From assembly GCA_964498095.1 (NCBI GenBank), contig CAZCFY010000008.1:108035-172034 (forward strand): a stretch of 64,000 nucleotides of DNA, given 5' to 3'. A program made the position numbers and the translations under genes. This DNA comes from SG-bin7 sp964498095 (GTDB lineage Bacteria > Bdellovibrionota > Bdellovibrionia > Bdellovibrionales > SG-bin7). Below, in pieces: positions 1 through 8,098 of the stretch (within the stretch, counting starts at the first letter, position 1; every line of letters begins with the position of its first letter). The notes beneath the pieces are model-generated. The model had not been told where the DNA came from. It made no database searches and saw only the letters and a program-made list of their open reading frames with translations.

Positions 1-306
1 TTCACGAACATTATATTGGGTCATAAAAACATCAAATTTACCCATTTCTATCCAAGATTGATAAACTTCGTTAGTTTTTAGATTCATCAATGCCCAATAA
101 AGTTTTGGAGGCAATTTTGAAATTTCGTTTTGGGAAAGATTAGATTTAATCAGAAGAGTCCAGCTGTATACGTCATCATAGGCGTATTGCATGCCAATGT
201 TTGGTTTACCCTGTGAATCTATGTCGGGAATAATTTCCTTTCCGAGATCAGTAGCATCTACTTGGTAGAAACCAAAAACCACAAAAAGGCTTAAAAGGTA
301 TTTCAT
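1..306 (-). CDS. Secreted protein of unknown function (3' end outside window)
   Basis: The first 102 codons of a gene that runs off the left edge of the window. It opens with a short basic start and a hydrophobic stretch (MKYLLSLFVVFGF), then VDA, which looks like a Sec signal peptide cleaved near residue 18. The following region has no family I recognise. Its ATG overlaps the stop of the upstream gene as ATGA, so the two are probably translationally coupled and part of one small operon of exported proteins lying downstream of the tRNA. Confidence 0.7.
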   Translation of the reverse strand, partial: MKYLLSLFVVFGFYQVDATDLGKEIIPDIDSQGKPNIGMQYAYDDVYSWTLLIKSNLSQNEISKLPPKLYWALMNLKTNEVYQSWIEMGKFDVFMTQYNVRE

Positions 307-725
307 TTTACATTGGCCTCAAGAGTTGCGACCTCTCCCTTGGAGGGGTCAGGCTTTATTGTTGGCTTCTTTGGGTCCGAGAAATCTACTTGTGTTGCAC
401 CGAGATGAATTATGCCGTTATCTTCCTTTAAAATTACAAAATACATATGTTCAAAACTGTCGTGGCCATCATTTATAGTCCGCAAGAGCACCAAGTTATT
501 TTTGTGACGAACCATTCCAATGAAGTTATCTTTTTTCAGATTTGAAACAGCGACGTTATAATATGCATTATCGGTTTTTGAGTCGGAGCTTTTTGTCAAA
601 AAGAGTTCAGTGCTTCTTTTTCCGTCGGGAAGTAGATTGGTAAAAGTCCATACGCCCGAATTTAATCCTTTTGCGAGGGAGGTTATAGAGGTGCTTAAAG
701 CCAAAATTAAAATTAGTTTTTTCAT
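303..725 (-). CDS. Secreted hypothetical protein, 140 aa
   Basis: I place the start at the ATG at 725, which gives a typical signal peptide (MKKLILILALSTSITSLAKG). The longer reading frame further upstream has no leader. The mature part is about 120 residues, probably beta-rich, with no cysteines and a charged, proline-containing tail (KKPTIKPDPSKGE). Both ends overlap neighbours by ATGA: with the start-less fragment upstream and with the partial gene downstream. No family is recognised, and an exported small protein is the most that can be said. Confidence 0.65.
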   Translation of the reverse strand: MKKLILILALSTSITSLAKGLNSGVWTFTNLLPDGKRSTELFLTKSSDSKTDNAYYNVAVSNLKKDNFIGMVRHKNNLVLLRTINDGHDSFEHMYFVILKEDNGIIHLGATQVDFSDPKKPTIKPDPSKGEVATLEANVK

Positions 726-922
726 TTCACTATCTCCCAATTTTTTGTAAGTGCCGAAGCATTGATTGCGCTTCCGAATTTCACATCGATCTTCTGAAGA
801 TCTTTTGCCGAAATCAAATATTCTTTTGAAATCCAACCGTTCTTATCAAGTTTTCCAAGTTGGATGTGGGCAATTTGATATTGTTCAAAGCCACCCCATA
901 GAACCGGAGAACCGGATTTAAC
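722..922 (-). pseudogene. Start-less coding fragment directly behind tRNA-Gly
   Basis: An open frame of about 66 codons begins right after the tRNA CCA end and ends in a TGA that overlaps the next ATG. The encoded text (VLWGGFEQYQIAHIQLGKL then DKNGWISKEYLISAKDLQK) looks like real protein, but no ATG, GTG or TTG lies between the tRNA and this region. The first usable codons are a TTG and a GTG deep inside it. It therefore looks like the 3' remnant of a gene cut off at the tRNA boundary, possibly by site-specific recombination. A very short protein from the internal TTG is the alternative. Confidence 0.45.
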
Positions 923-923
923 T

Positions 924-999
924 TGGAGCGGGAGACGGGGCTCAAACCCGCGACCTTCGCCTTGGCAAGGCGACGCTCTATCAACTGAGCTACTCCCGC
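924..999 (-). tRNA. tRNA-Gly (anticodon GCC)
   Basis: A full cloverleaf reads on the minus strand: a 7-bp acceptor (GCGGGAG/CTCCCGC), D stem GCTC/GAGC, a 5-bp anticodon stem with loop TTGCCAA (anticodon GCC), T stem GCGGG/CCCGT, discriminator U73 as usual for glycine, and an encoded CCA. Two normally invariant positions differ together: the D loop has A at position 19 instead of G, and the T loop has U at position 56 instead of C. The tertiary pair 19-56 is thus kept as A-U. Confidence 0.95.
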
Positions 1000-1039
1000 A
1001 AAAGAGAGTCCTCAAAAGTAGGCGGGCGGGCGAAATATG

Positions 1040-1606
1040 TCAAACATTCTTTCGAATGACTAAAGCTTCCCGGTATTGAATGCAATATTGGAAGGCTGAA
1101 ATAAGACTCAAGATTACGCTAACCCATAAGCCCCAATACCCAATGGTTGGAAAGGGAATCCCTAAAATAGGGCGATTTAAAAGAATCATTGGTATGCACG
1201 ACAATTGAAAACCTGTCTTCCATTTGCCGAAAGGTTTAGCAGCAATTACTAGGTGGTCAGCGGCGGCGGCAGCGCGGACCCCACCAATAATTAAGTCACG
1301 CGTAAGTAGCAAACTCACCATGGTGGGATCAATTTTGCGAATTGGTAATAGCATAATGAGTGTCACAGAAACCAAAATTTTATCAGCGACAGGGTCCATC
1401 AGGCGGCCGAAATTGGACTCCACATTCCAAATGCGCGCAAAGTAACCGTCATAATAATCGGTAATCGCGCCGATGATAAAGAGGCCGGCTGCCGCCAGCT
1501 CCCCCCATTCATCGCCCCAATAAATCGCTAGCGAAATAAATGGCGTCATCGCTATACGGGAAAGCGTGATGAGACTTGGTAATTTTTCTTGGAACGGAGT
1601 CGCCAT
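1040..1606 (-). CDS. pgsA: CDP-diacylglycerol--glycerol-3-phosphate 3-phosphatidyltransferase
   Basis: Makes phosphatidylglycerol-phosphate from CDP-diacylglycerol and glycerol-3-phosphate in the inner membrane, the committed step to phosphatidylglycerol and cardiolipin. The complete CDP-alcohol phosphotransferase motif is present with exact spacing: D53 G54, A57 R58, G67, D71 and D75. Several hydrophobic helices surround it and the length (188 aa) fits the family. I prefer the ATG at 1606 (MATPFQEKLPSLITLSRI), which puts the first membrane helix where PgsA proteins have it. A longer frame up to 1678 would overlap the divergent gene. No good Shine-Dalgarno precedes 1606, so the start is less certain than the function. 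Confidence 0.88.
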   Translation of the reverse strand: MATPFQEKLPSLITLSRIAMTPFISLAIYWGDEWGELAAAGLFIIGAITDYYDGYFARIWNVESNFGRLMDPVADKILVSVTLIMLLPIRKIDPTMVSLLLTRDLIIGGVRAAAAADHLVIAAKPFGKWKTGFQLSCIPMILLNRPILGIPFPTIGYWGLWVSVILSLISAFQYCIQYREALVIRKNV

Positions 1607-1623
1607 TTGTTTAGCATGAAGGG

Positions 1624-2235
1624 ATGATCTTGTTGTTGTCAATACTCCTTTCTGTGGTGAACGCTGACGAAAAACCATTTTGGAAAACCAAGCCCGAAGT
1701 TTACCGAAGTATTGTCGACGACCGCGAAATTGTCGTGTCGGTGACTCATAAAAAACCCAGTAAAGCGGGCGAGCCGTACAGTTTTACTTATAAAGGCGCA
1801 GAAATCGTCGCGGTCCCTCTCGCTTTTTGCCAAAAAAAGATGCTTCAATACGAAAAGCTACCCGAAATTTCCTCCTACATTAAAGAAACCAAATATGACC
1901 CGGGAAAAAAAGAACTTTATTTTCATGGCGAAGCCTACGGCTTTCATGCCAAGATGTGGATGAAGTTAGAAACTGTAATTGCCGAAAATCATTTTGAAAT
2001 GCACTTTGAAGTTTTAAGAGGCAATTTAGTGGGAATGAAGGGAATTGTTCGCTCTGAAGACTTTAAGCGTCAAAAAACCGAGATGAGTTTGGTGGGAGCG
2101 CAAAGTGCTCAAAAGTTGGGTATGCCAGCGATTTTATTAGATTTTGGCTTAGAAATTGTGTTGCAACAGGTGGCAAAGAAAATTAGGAATTATTTAGAGG
2201 CTGAATTCAAGAAGGAGCAAGGCATTGCAAGATGA
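1624..2235 (+). CDS. Exported protein of unknown function, about 200 aa
   Basis: Starts with a short hydrophobic leader (MILLLSILLSVVNA), so it is probably secreted to the periplasm. The rest is an alternating beta-rich sequence with aromatic residues and a C-terminal amphipathic helix (LQQVAKKIRNYLEAEFKKEQ). The layout is loosely like an SRPBCC/START-type fold, but I cannot assign it. AAGGG abuts the ATG too closely; a TTG two codons downstream (1630) is spaced better and may be the true start. The gene overlaps the following PilZ gene by 11 nt and is divergent from pgsA with only about 18 bp between them. Confidence 0.6.
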   Translation: MILLLSILLSVVNADEKPFWKTKPEVYRSIVDDREIVVSVTHKKPSKAGEPYSFTYKGAEIVAVPLAFCQKKMLQYEKLPEISSYIKETKYDPGKKELYFHGEAYGFHAKMWMKLETVIAENHFEMHFEVLRGNLVGMKGIVRSEDFKRQKTEMSLVGAQSAQKLGMPAILLDFGLEIVLQQVAKKIRNYLEAEFKKEQGIAR

Positions 2236-2968
2236 TTCGGGCAATTCATGGCCCAATAAGCGGCGATATCCGCGCATAGTCATTCCTCATGAAAAAGCCG
2301 ATCTGCACACGATCATTGGTATCAACGCGCAAATTCCCTCCGGTGAAAAAGTTCCTGTTTTAGATTTAAGTTATAATGGCGCAGCGATCCTGCGTGTTAA
2401 TGCTCCCGGAGTAGAAAAAATTGGACAGAGCTTGCCGCTCCAATTTGTTTTCGAAGGCCATCTCTTAAAACCCGTGACAACGGAAGTTGTGCGTACGTCT
2501 GACTCTGCTGTGGGTTTGCGTTTTGCCGAAATGTCGCCAGAGACACGGCTCGATTTTGATAAACTCATGAGTGATAAAATGTTGGGAGTAAATACTCATC
2601 GCGTACGCACCGATCTTTTAAATTCACGTGACCGCCGTCACAACTTAAGTCACTGGTACCACGGCCCCAAAGACACCAATATTTATATTTGGCGAGACGG
2701 CGAAAAGCTTACAAAATTTATTATCGAAATCGATTATCAGATGATCGAGTATGAAAGTGAAGTTATGGCTTTTGCGCAAACTTTGCCGGAAACTGAATTT
2801 TTCCGGGAAGGCTATTCTGGCTATGCCGACGTGCGCGCTTCATCCAACGTGAGTTTTTCGCAAGCCGATCTCGTCAAGCGCGCCATTAATATTTTAAGTC
2901 ACATTCCTAAAAAAGGCGCTGTCATTGATTCGGTGATAGAAGTATTGATGAAGAGAGTGAGAAGCTAA
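2225..2968 (+). CDS. PilZ-domain protein (c-di-GMP receptor)
   Basis: The N-terminal third carries both halves of the c-di-GMP binding signature: an arginine cluster at residues 13-17 (RRYPR) and the D47-x-S49-x-x-G52 motif (DLSYNG). These sit in a beta-barrel-like stretch ending near residue 115. The C-terminal 130 residues have no motif I know. The start is a TTG at 2225, chosen because GGAG lies 7 nt upstream and the next downstream codons would cut into the PilZ domain. The gene overlaps its upstream neighbour, and its stop overlaps the thioesterase ATG as TAATG, implying one operon. PilZ proteins transmit c-di-GMP levels to motility or envelope targets; the target here is unknown. Confidence 0.85.
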   Translation: MQDDSGNSWPNKRRYPRIVIPHEKADLHTIIGINAQIPSGEKVPVLDLSYNGAAILRVNAPGVEKIGQSLPLQFVFEGHLLKPVTTEVVRTSDSAVGLRFAEMSPETRLDFDKLMSDKMLGVNTHRVRTDLLNSRDRRHNLSHWYHGPKDTNIYIWRDGEKLTKFIIEIDYQMIEYESEVMAFAQTLPETEFFREGYSGYADVRASSNVSFSQADLVKRAINILSHIPKKGAVIDSVIEVLMKRVRS

Positions 2969-3393
2969 TGCGCTTAAAAGAATTTATCTATGAGCGCCCC
3001 GTGGCCTACTATGAAACCGACGCAATGGGAGTTGTGCATCACTCAAATTTCATAAGACTTTTTGAAGACGCGCGTGTGGCTTGGCTGCGTGAGCGTGGCC
3101 TTGATAAAGTTCACGCGCCTCACTCCGACGTAGTCTTTGCGGTTGTAGATGCCCAGTGCCAATATATGAAGCCGCTAAAATTTGGCGATAGTGCGCAGGT
3201 GCGTGTGCAAGTGCAAGGCGAAGGTGCAAAAGTAAAATTTCGTTATGCCGTTTATCGCAATGAAGAAAAAGATCCCGCGTCAACGGGGTGTACTTTACAT
3301 GTGGCCGTTGATAAAAATTTTCGTATTACCAAACCACCGGCAGCCTTGGTAAGCGTTTTGAAGGAGGAAGCATGGACAGAAATCTGGCCCTAG
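2968..3393 (+). CDS. Acyl-CoA thioesterase, YbgC/4-hydroxybenzoyl-CoA thioesterase type
   Basis: A 141-aa hot-dog-fold protein. The family signature is clear near the N-terminus: Y-E-T-D18 followed by MGVVHHSNFIRLFEDAR. The aspartate at 18 is the expected catalytic residue, in front of the long central helix. Such enzymes hydrolyse acyl-CoA or acyl-ACP thioesters in the cytoplasm, and YbgC homologues are tied to phospholipid metabolism and the Tol-Pal cell envelope system. The gene overlaps the upstream PilZ gene by 1 nt and glpX by 22 nt. The substrate cannot be told from sequence. Confidence 0.85.
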   Translation: MRLKEFIYERPVAYYETDAMGVVHHSNFIRLFEDARVAWLRERGLDKVHAPHSDVVFAVVDAQCQYMKPLKFGDSAQVRVQVQGEGAKVKFRYAVYRNEEKDPASTGCTLHVAVDKNFRITKPPAALVSVLKEEAWTEIWP

Positions 3394-4334
3394 AATTCGT
3401 ACGTATCACCGAGGCCGCAGCCCTAGCCTGTTCGCGGTGGATGGGCCGTGGAGATGAAAAAAAAGCCGACCAAGCCGCTGTCGATGCCATGAGAAAAGCG
3501 TTTGATACCGTTCGCATTGACGGGACTGTTGTCATCGGTGAAGGCGAACGCGACGAAGCTCCTATGTTATATATCGGCGAAAAAGTGGGACTAAAAGATG
3601 CCCGCGTTCCCGAGTGTGATATTGCTTTAGATCCGCTCGAGGGCACGACCATTTGCGCGCGCGGCAGTGTGGGGGCGATTTCCGTTATTGCCATTGCCGA
3701 AAAAGGAAATTTCCTGCATGCGCCTGATGTTTACATGGATAAAATTGCCGTTGGGCCCCGTTGCGTTGGTCACGTGAGTATTGATCAAACGCCCACCGAA
3801 AATATTAAAGCCGTAGCCAAAGCCCTCAATAAACATATTAGTGAGGTCACGGTTATAATTTTAGACCGTCCCCGCCACGAAAATTTGATTAAAGAAGTCC
3901 GCGGCACGGGAGCAAGGATTCAGCTCATCGGTGACGGCGACGTCTCTGCAGCAGTAGCATGTAGCATGGAAGACACCGGTATTGACATGCTCTTAGGTGT
4001 TGGTGGTGCGCCGGAAGGTGTAATTTCGGCGGCGGCACTTAAATGCCTGGGCGGCGACTTCCAGGGGCGGCTGGTTTTTCATAAGGAAGAACAAAAAGAG
4101 CGCGCGCGCCGCATGGGAGTTAGTGATTTAGCAAAAGCTTATCAACTTAACGATCTCGCGGCGGGACAGGTTATGTTTTGCGCCACCGGCGTAACAGATG
4201 GGCCGCTTTTAAAGGGCGTTAAATTTTTAAGTAACGGTAAAGTAACTACGCATTCCGTAGTCATGCGTTCGCGTACGGGTACGATTCGCAATATCGAAGC
4301 CGTGCACAATCCCGATAAAATTAAAATGGTATAA
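3372..4334 (+). CDS. glpX: Fructose-1,6-bisphosphatase class II
   Basis: Hydrolyses fructose-1,6-bisphosphate to fructose-6-phosphate in gluconeogenesis. The 320-aa length and motifs match GlpX: GEGERDE at 56-62 and the metal-binding DPLEGT at 87-92, followed by the usual APDxYMDKIAVGP segment. A strong Shine-Dalgarno (AAGGAGGA) precedes the ATG at 3372, even though this overlaps the end of the thioesterase gene. GlpX is the only gluconeogenic phosphatase visible in the window. A role in growth on amino acids from prey would fit a predator, but that is inference. Confidence 0.93.
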   Translation: MDRNLALEFVRITEAAALACSRWMGRGDEKKADQAAVDAMRKAFDTVRIDGTVVIGEGERDEAPMLYIGEKVGLKDARVPECDIALDPLEGTTICARGSVGAISVIAIAEKGNFLHAPDVYMDKIAVGPRCVGHVSIDQTPTENIKAVAKALNKHISEVTVIILDRPRHENLIKEVRGTGARIQLIGDGDVSAAVACSMEDTGIDMLLGVGGAPEGVISAAALKCLGGDFQGRLVFHKEEQKERARRMGVSDLAKAYQLNDLAAGQVMFCATGVTDGPLLKGVKFLSNGKVTTHSVVMRSRTGTIRNIEAVHNPDKIKMV

Positions 4335-4345
4335 GGAGAGATTTC

Positions 4346-4777
4346 ATGGCAACGGCACAAACATCGGCAGTTTTTAATTGTACCCCCGAGGAGTTTTATA
4401 AGATCGTCTCCGATTACCAAAAATATCCGGAGTTTTTAAAAGAAGTCACCGCTTGCCAGGTCTTGCGCGAAGAAAACGGCAAAAAGCTCGTCGAGTTTAG
4501 CTTATCTTTGATGAAGACTTTTTCCTACACTCTGTGGATGAAGGAAGAGCCAAATAAGAAAGTTTCCTGGGAATTCGGCTCGGGAGATATTTTTAAATTT
4601 AATTCGGGTTCTTGGACTATAGAGGATGAAGGGGGTAAGGCCCGCGCGACTTATCATTTAGAAGTCGAGTTCACACTCTTTGTACCGAAGTTTATTGCCA
4701 ACGGCCTTGTTAGCGTAAATCTGCCCAATATGATTAGTAGTTATCACAAACGCGTAAGTGACCTTTATAAAAAGTAG
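4346..4777 (+). CDS. SRPBCC / COQ10-like lipid-binding protein
   Basis: A 143-aa protein that fits the polyketide-cyclase/START superfamily: an N-terminal strand and helix pair (CTPEEFYKIVSDYQKYPEF), a set of beta strands with W-E-F and SGSWTIED, and a long C-terminal helix. The N-terminal pattern with conserved Y-P-x-F is typical of the RatA/COQ10 branch, which binds quinones or other lipids. It lies 11 bp behind glpX with GGAG before the ATG, so it is co-transcribed. The exact ligand is unknown. Confidence 0.7.
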   Translation: MATAQTSAVFNCTPEEFYKIVSDYQKYPEFLKEVTACQVLREENGKKLVEFSLSLMKTFSYTLWMKEEPNKKVSWEFGSGDIFKFNSGSWTIEDEGGKARATYHLEVEFTLFVPKFIANGLVSVNLPNMISSYHKRVSDLYKK

Positions 4778-4788
4778 GATAAGTAGTT

Positions 4789-5133
4789 ATGAGTGATGAA
4801 AAAGACAATAAAGATAATAATGAGAGCGCTGAAGGTATTGGTGTCGGCGAAGGTTTAAAAAAATTATTTGCCGCAGGACTTAGTGCGGCCTTTATGACGG
4901 AAGAAAGTATTCGCAGCTATTTGTCTGACATAAAATTACCCAAAGAAGTTTTGTCGTTAATGATCTCAGGAGCTTCGAAATCCAAAGATGAATTTATGAA
5001 TCGCGTATCTAGCGAAGTCGTTAAAATTTTATCTAAAATTGATTTCGTTAAAGAAGCTTCGCGCTTTGTCGAAGAACACAAATTTCGCGTCAGTGCCGAA
5101 ATCGAAGTGGTGAAAAAGAAAGAAGACGCCTAG
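4789..5133 (+). CDS. Small helical protein of unknown function, phasin-like architecture
   Basis: 114 aa with no signal peptide. An acidic N-terminus (about 18 residues) is followed by predicted amphipathic helices and a charged tail ending in EVVKKKEDA. The segment around GLKKLFAAGLSAAFMTEESIR and the helix after it recall small PHA-granule/poly-hydroxyalkanoate-associated proteins, but similarity is general and I would not name it. It follows the SRPBCC gene by 11 bp in the same operon. Its stop shares the palindrome CTAG with the stop of the convergent gene. Confidence 0.6.
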   Translation: MSDEKDNKDNNESAEGIGVGEGLKKLFAAGLSAAFMTEESIRSYLSDIKLPKEVLSLMISGASKSKDEFMNRVSSEVVKILSKIDFVKEASRFVEEHKFRVSAEIEVVKKKEDA

Positions 5134-5990
5134 TACCGCGAATAACCCTCAAACTCAAAACGGTAGGGCGTTGGCGCATCACCAGGAAGTGGCGCTTCGT
5201 TGGAGTATTGGTTTTTGTCAAAGATGGTATGCGTGGGTATCATTTCATTGGGCTGGCCTAGAGCCTCTGGCAAACCAATTCGATTTTCATTTACGTTTGT
5301 CGTGTCGGGCGCAAAATCAGGTATGACGCCACCCATTTTTTTAACTTGTTCTTCCCACGCTTCGCCGATGCGATCGGCGGGCAGGGGATTGGCGGTTTGC
5401 ACCTGGCTCCCGTTTAAATAATTTCCGTCGCGTAAAAATGAAAATGGAGATTTTGGTTCGGTAATTGACGAATAAGCAATATAGCTTTCGACAAAGCCAA
5501 CGATATCTTCATGAGGATTATGTATTTCGCGAATGGCGACACTTAAATGAATCATAAACTTCCAGACCGGGAGTTCTTCGCCGTGGGTATTACCTAGGGT
5601 CGTTAATTCGGTGTAAGCCATATCCAGAAGTTGCTGGGCAAAAAAGGTTTTTGGATTTTGTCCGTTAGTATATTTACTGTCGACCTGAAATATGAGTCTA
5701 TCGGTAAAATAGATGCGCTGTTTTATTTCGTGATGTTTACGGTGGAGCTCTTCTATTTGCTGTAAAGAAATATTGAGATTGTTTTGCGCCTGCTTTTCGC
5801 CTTTGGCCGTAATGTGCACCGTTTGCGTCGACAGAATCTGCGCGATCATGAGTTTATTTACTTCACTCAGATTTAAATTATAGCTTTCTTGAACGATTTT
5901 TAGTTTGCGTAACAAGTCGCTGCGCTGGTCTGCTTGGGCCACCGCCGTAAAAAGTAAAACTGAAAATATTATTTTAAAGCGAAGTAACAT
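5130..5990 (-). CDS. Secreted protein of unknown function, 286 aa
   Basis: A classic signal peptide (MLLRFKIIFSVLLFTAVAQA) precedes an alpha-helical region of about 150 residues with several QxxxE-type heptads, then a proline- and asparagine-rich tail (NPLPADRIGEAWEEQ, DAPTPYRFEFEGYSRY). No family is recognised. It overlaps the end of the next upstream gene (5974-5990), which encodes a similar-looking secreted helical protein, so the two were probably made as a pair and may act together in the periplasm. Confidence 0.7.
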   Translation of the reverse strand: MLLRFKIIFSVLLFTAVAQADQRSDLLRKLKIVQESYNLNLSEVNKLMIAQILSTQTVHITAKGEKQAQNNLNISLQQIEELHRKHHEIKQRIYFTDRLIFQVDSKYTNGQNPKTFFAQQLLDMAYTELTTLGNTHGEELPVWKFMIHLSVAIREIHNPHEDIVGFVESYIAYSSITEPKSPFSFLRDGNYLNGSQVQTANPLPADRIGEAWEEQVKKMGGVIPDFAPDTTNVNENRIGLPEALGQPNEMIPTHTIFDKNQYSNEAPLPGDAPTPYRFEFEGYSRY

Positions 5991-6672
5991 TGCGTTCTAC
6001 CTTTTGCCGCCATTGAAATTGCAGTTCCGCTGCTTGTCTAACCGCCGCTTCGACATGCATATTGTTAATCGGCAAATTTAATTGGGGAGTCGGCTCTTGA
6101 CTGACTGCCATGTTGTTAATGATTTGCGCTAAATAGGGTTTCACTCTTTTCATGGGCGAAAAGGGCGTTGACTCAATAAACGACCCGTGAAAGCGGTCAT
6201 TGCGAGTACTCACCAGTTCTATAAAAGCTTGCGTTGCGGCCTCAAACTTTAAAGCCTGAATTTGTGTGTGCAGAAGACGCGTGCCGTTCTCGATTTGGTG
6301 GCGGCGCAGTAAATAGTCTAAGCGAGAGTAATTAAATTCTAAAGTTTGCGCGAGGTTTTGTAACCATTCTTTGGGGCGGCTTAAGCGTTCACTATTGGTG
6401 TTGGAATCGTTGATTTGCGCTAATATAAAATCGCATTCATTTTGTAACTTCGCCGGGAACTGATCTTCTAAAGGTTTAATCTCGGTCTTAATTAATTGTA
6501 CTAAGATATTAAAATCATGCGCGGAAAGTGTATCGTTATTGGCAGCAATGAGTTTTGTGGCATCAGCATAGAAGCGCGCCAGACCCACTGCTTTAGCTAA
6601 CCTTACGTCGGTGTGTGCTTGGGCAGATAGGCTTAGTAAGCTCATTAACAGTAGAACCAGGTTTGATTTCAT
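5974..6672 (-). CDS. Secreted helical protein of unknown function, 232 aa
   Basis: Starts with a signal peptide (MKSNLVLLLMSLLSLSAQAH) followed by an almost entirely helical sequence, with no cysteine pair and no catalytic motif that I can see. It is first in a two-gene operon; its 3' end overlaps the next gene by 17 nt. Its composition (many Q, N, L and charged residues) resembles the partner, suggesting an old duplication or a common complex, but direct similarity is weak by eye. Confidence 0.7.
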   Translation of the reverse strand: MKSNLVLLLMSLLSLSAQAHTDVRLAKAVGLARFYADATKLIAANNDTLSAHDFNILVQLIKTEIKPLEDQFPAKLQNECDFILAQINDSNTNSERLSRPKEWLQNLAQTLEFNYSRLDYLLRRHQIENGTRLLHTQIQALKFEAATQAFIELVSTRNDRFHGSFIESTPFSPMKRVKPYLAQIINNMAVSQEPTPQLNLPINNMHVEAAVRQAAELQFQWRQKVERNVTSL

Positions 6673-6837
6673 CCTTTACCTCAATCCTATAAAGAGCACA
6701 GGCTATGCCAAAAAAGTTGTGGTAACGTATTGAAAATACGTAGGTTTCCTCAGCTTTATGGGGGCTCTGAATAAATCGCCAATTCCGGGTTCACAGCTGT
6801 CTGGAGTTTAGACGCTTTAAAACCGATAAGAATTCAC

Positions 6838-8079
6838 ATGGGAAAGCCGATCCATATACTTATAATTGCTCAAGATATCGCGACTTACCGGGCCTTCGCG
6901 CAGGAAATTAGCGAGCGCGGTTGGCAGGTAGGAGTTGTCGGGTCATTTGGTGAGGCGTTAACCTATTTAGCGACGGATTGTCCGCGCGTGGTGATGATTA
7001 GTTATAACCACGAAGACATAAATTTAAAAAATTCCCCCAAAATTTTGGAGCGGCGGTTTGGTGTTCAGTGCGTGGCATTTTGCGAGCGCCGGGCGAAAAA
7101 TACCGCTAAACTTTTGCTGCAGTCGGGACTAAAAAATTTATTGTTTCCGCCAATTACGGCTGACGCTATTTTTGATAAAGTCTCGCGTATGTTGCGAGAT
7201 AAAGATGACCGGCCAAAATCTCGCAAACAAAATAAAAATGATTCCACCGGGCTTAATCGTCCACTTTTTGAAGATGACAGCGCTGGACCCAAAGCGAAAT
7301 CCGGCGCGCTCTTTGAGGTGCCGCCGCCGCAAATAAACATTCACGATTTGAATCAAGAGCCTCCGCTGTCCATGGTTGGCGAGTTGAGCGGCGACAAGAA
7401 GACTTGGTACGAAGCGGTTGTGGTGCCGAGTCTCGAAAAAGTCAGCGAGTCCTTTGTTGTTGATCCTGCCGTTGATCTAACGCTGGATAATTGTTTTGCG
7501 GGCTTACCCATTCGCTGCGATAAATTTAACGGAATTTTGTGGTTGCTAGCGCCAGTACGTCCTGAGTCCATCGGTAGTTTTTTGGATAAATTAGCAAGTG
7601 AATTAAAAAGGCGCATGTCGACTCTAGGGCAAAAATTTTCTTGCGGAGCCCCGATCAAATTTTTCTTGCGTAAAGATGAGCGATTTTTACTGTTAAGCAA
7701 GACACAAAATAAATTAAATTGGGAACTAAGTAATATTGAATGGCAATCGGGACTTGTGCCTTCGGACATAATGGAACCCAAAACGCAAAGTTCCAAGGAT
7801 CAAAAGATTATTACCATCGAGACGTGCGATATTGATTTACAAACTGACGTCACCTTTAATCTGTATATTCACCTTCCAAAAAACAAAAAGTTTTATCTTT
7901 TCGTGCGTAAGGGAAGGACCATTACCGAAAAACGCCTAGAGCGTTTAAATGCGACCGAACATGAGCTGTTCATTCAACGCCAAGATTTAGAAATGTTTCG
8001 CTCGTATGTTTTTAAAAATCGGCTCCTCCGACAACTCGCCAATGAAATTGGCAAAAAGGTTCCAGGTTCTTTTTGGTAA
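6838..8079 (+). CDS. Degenerate receiver-like protein with C-terminal unknown domain
   Basis: 413 aa, cytoplasmic. Residues 1-115 have the alternating beta/alpha pattern of a response-regulator receiver (HILIIAQDIATYRAF, then VVMISYN, then LLFPPITADAI). The acidic pocket is missing, and the usual phospho-aspartate position reads S or N, so phosphotransfer is unlikely. A charged linker (residues 120-175) leads to a domain of about 220 residues that I do not recognise. The protein ends KKVPGSFW, encoded by a repeat that recurs in inverted form at 9125-9148. CCGATAA upstream of the start resembles a sigma-28 -10 box, but no clear -35 accompanies it. Confidence 0.65.
   Translation: MGKPIHILIIAQDIATYRAFAQEISERGWQVGVVGSFGEALTYLATDCPRVVMISYNHEDINLKNSPKILERRFGVQCVAFCERRAKNTAKLLLQSGLKNLLFPPITADAIFDKVSRMLRDKDDRPKSRKQNKNDSTGLNRPLFEDDSAGPKAKSGALFEVPPPQINIHDLNQEPPLSMVGELSGDKKTWYEAVVVPSLEKVSESFVVDPAVDLTLDNCFAGLPIRCDKFNGILWLLAPVRPESIGSFLDKLASELKRRMSTLGQKFSCGAPIKFFLRKDERFLLLSKTQNKLNWELSNIEWQSGLVPSDIMEPKTQSSKDQKIITIETCDIDLQTDVTFNLYIHLPKNKKFYLFVRKGRTITEKRLERLNATEHELFIQRQDLEMFRSYVFKNRLLRQLANEIGKKVPGSFW
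8055..8078 (+). repeat. Left copy of 24-bp perfect inverted repeat (REP-like)
   Basis: The 24 bases starting AAAGGTTCCAGG and ending TTTTTGGTA are the exact reverse complement of 9125-9148. This copy forms the last codons of the receiver-like gene (VPGSFW). It also contains a small internal hairpin, CAAAAAG/CTTTTTG at 8052-8075 with a 10-nt loop, which could help transcription end. Confidence 0.85.
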
Positions 8080-8098
8080 CTAGGGTGCGTCAAAATAG

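Noticed and set aside
722..1015. Reading frame across tRNA-Gly with start at 1015
   Set aside because: The first part is a translation of the tRNA itself, so the frame is an artefact; only the part behind the tRNA looks like protein.
6800..6837. Sigma-28-like promoter before the receiver-like gene
   Set aside because: CCGATAA fits a -10 box, but there is no TAAA-type -35 at 15 bp spacing, so I do not list it as a promoter.
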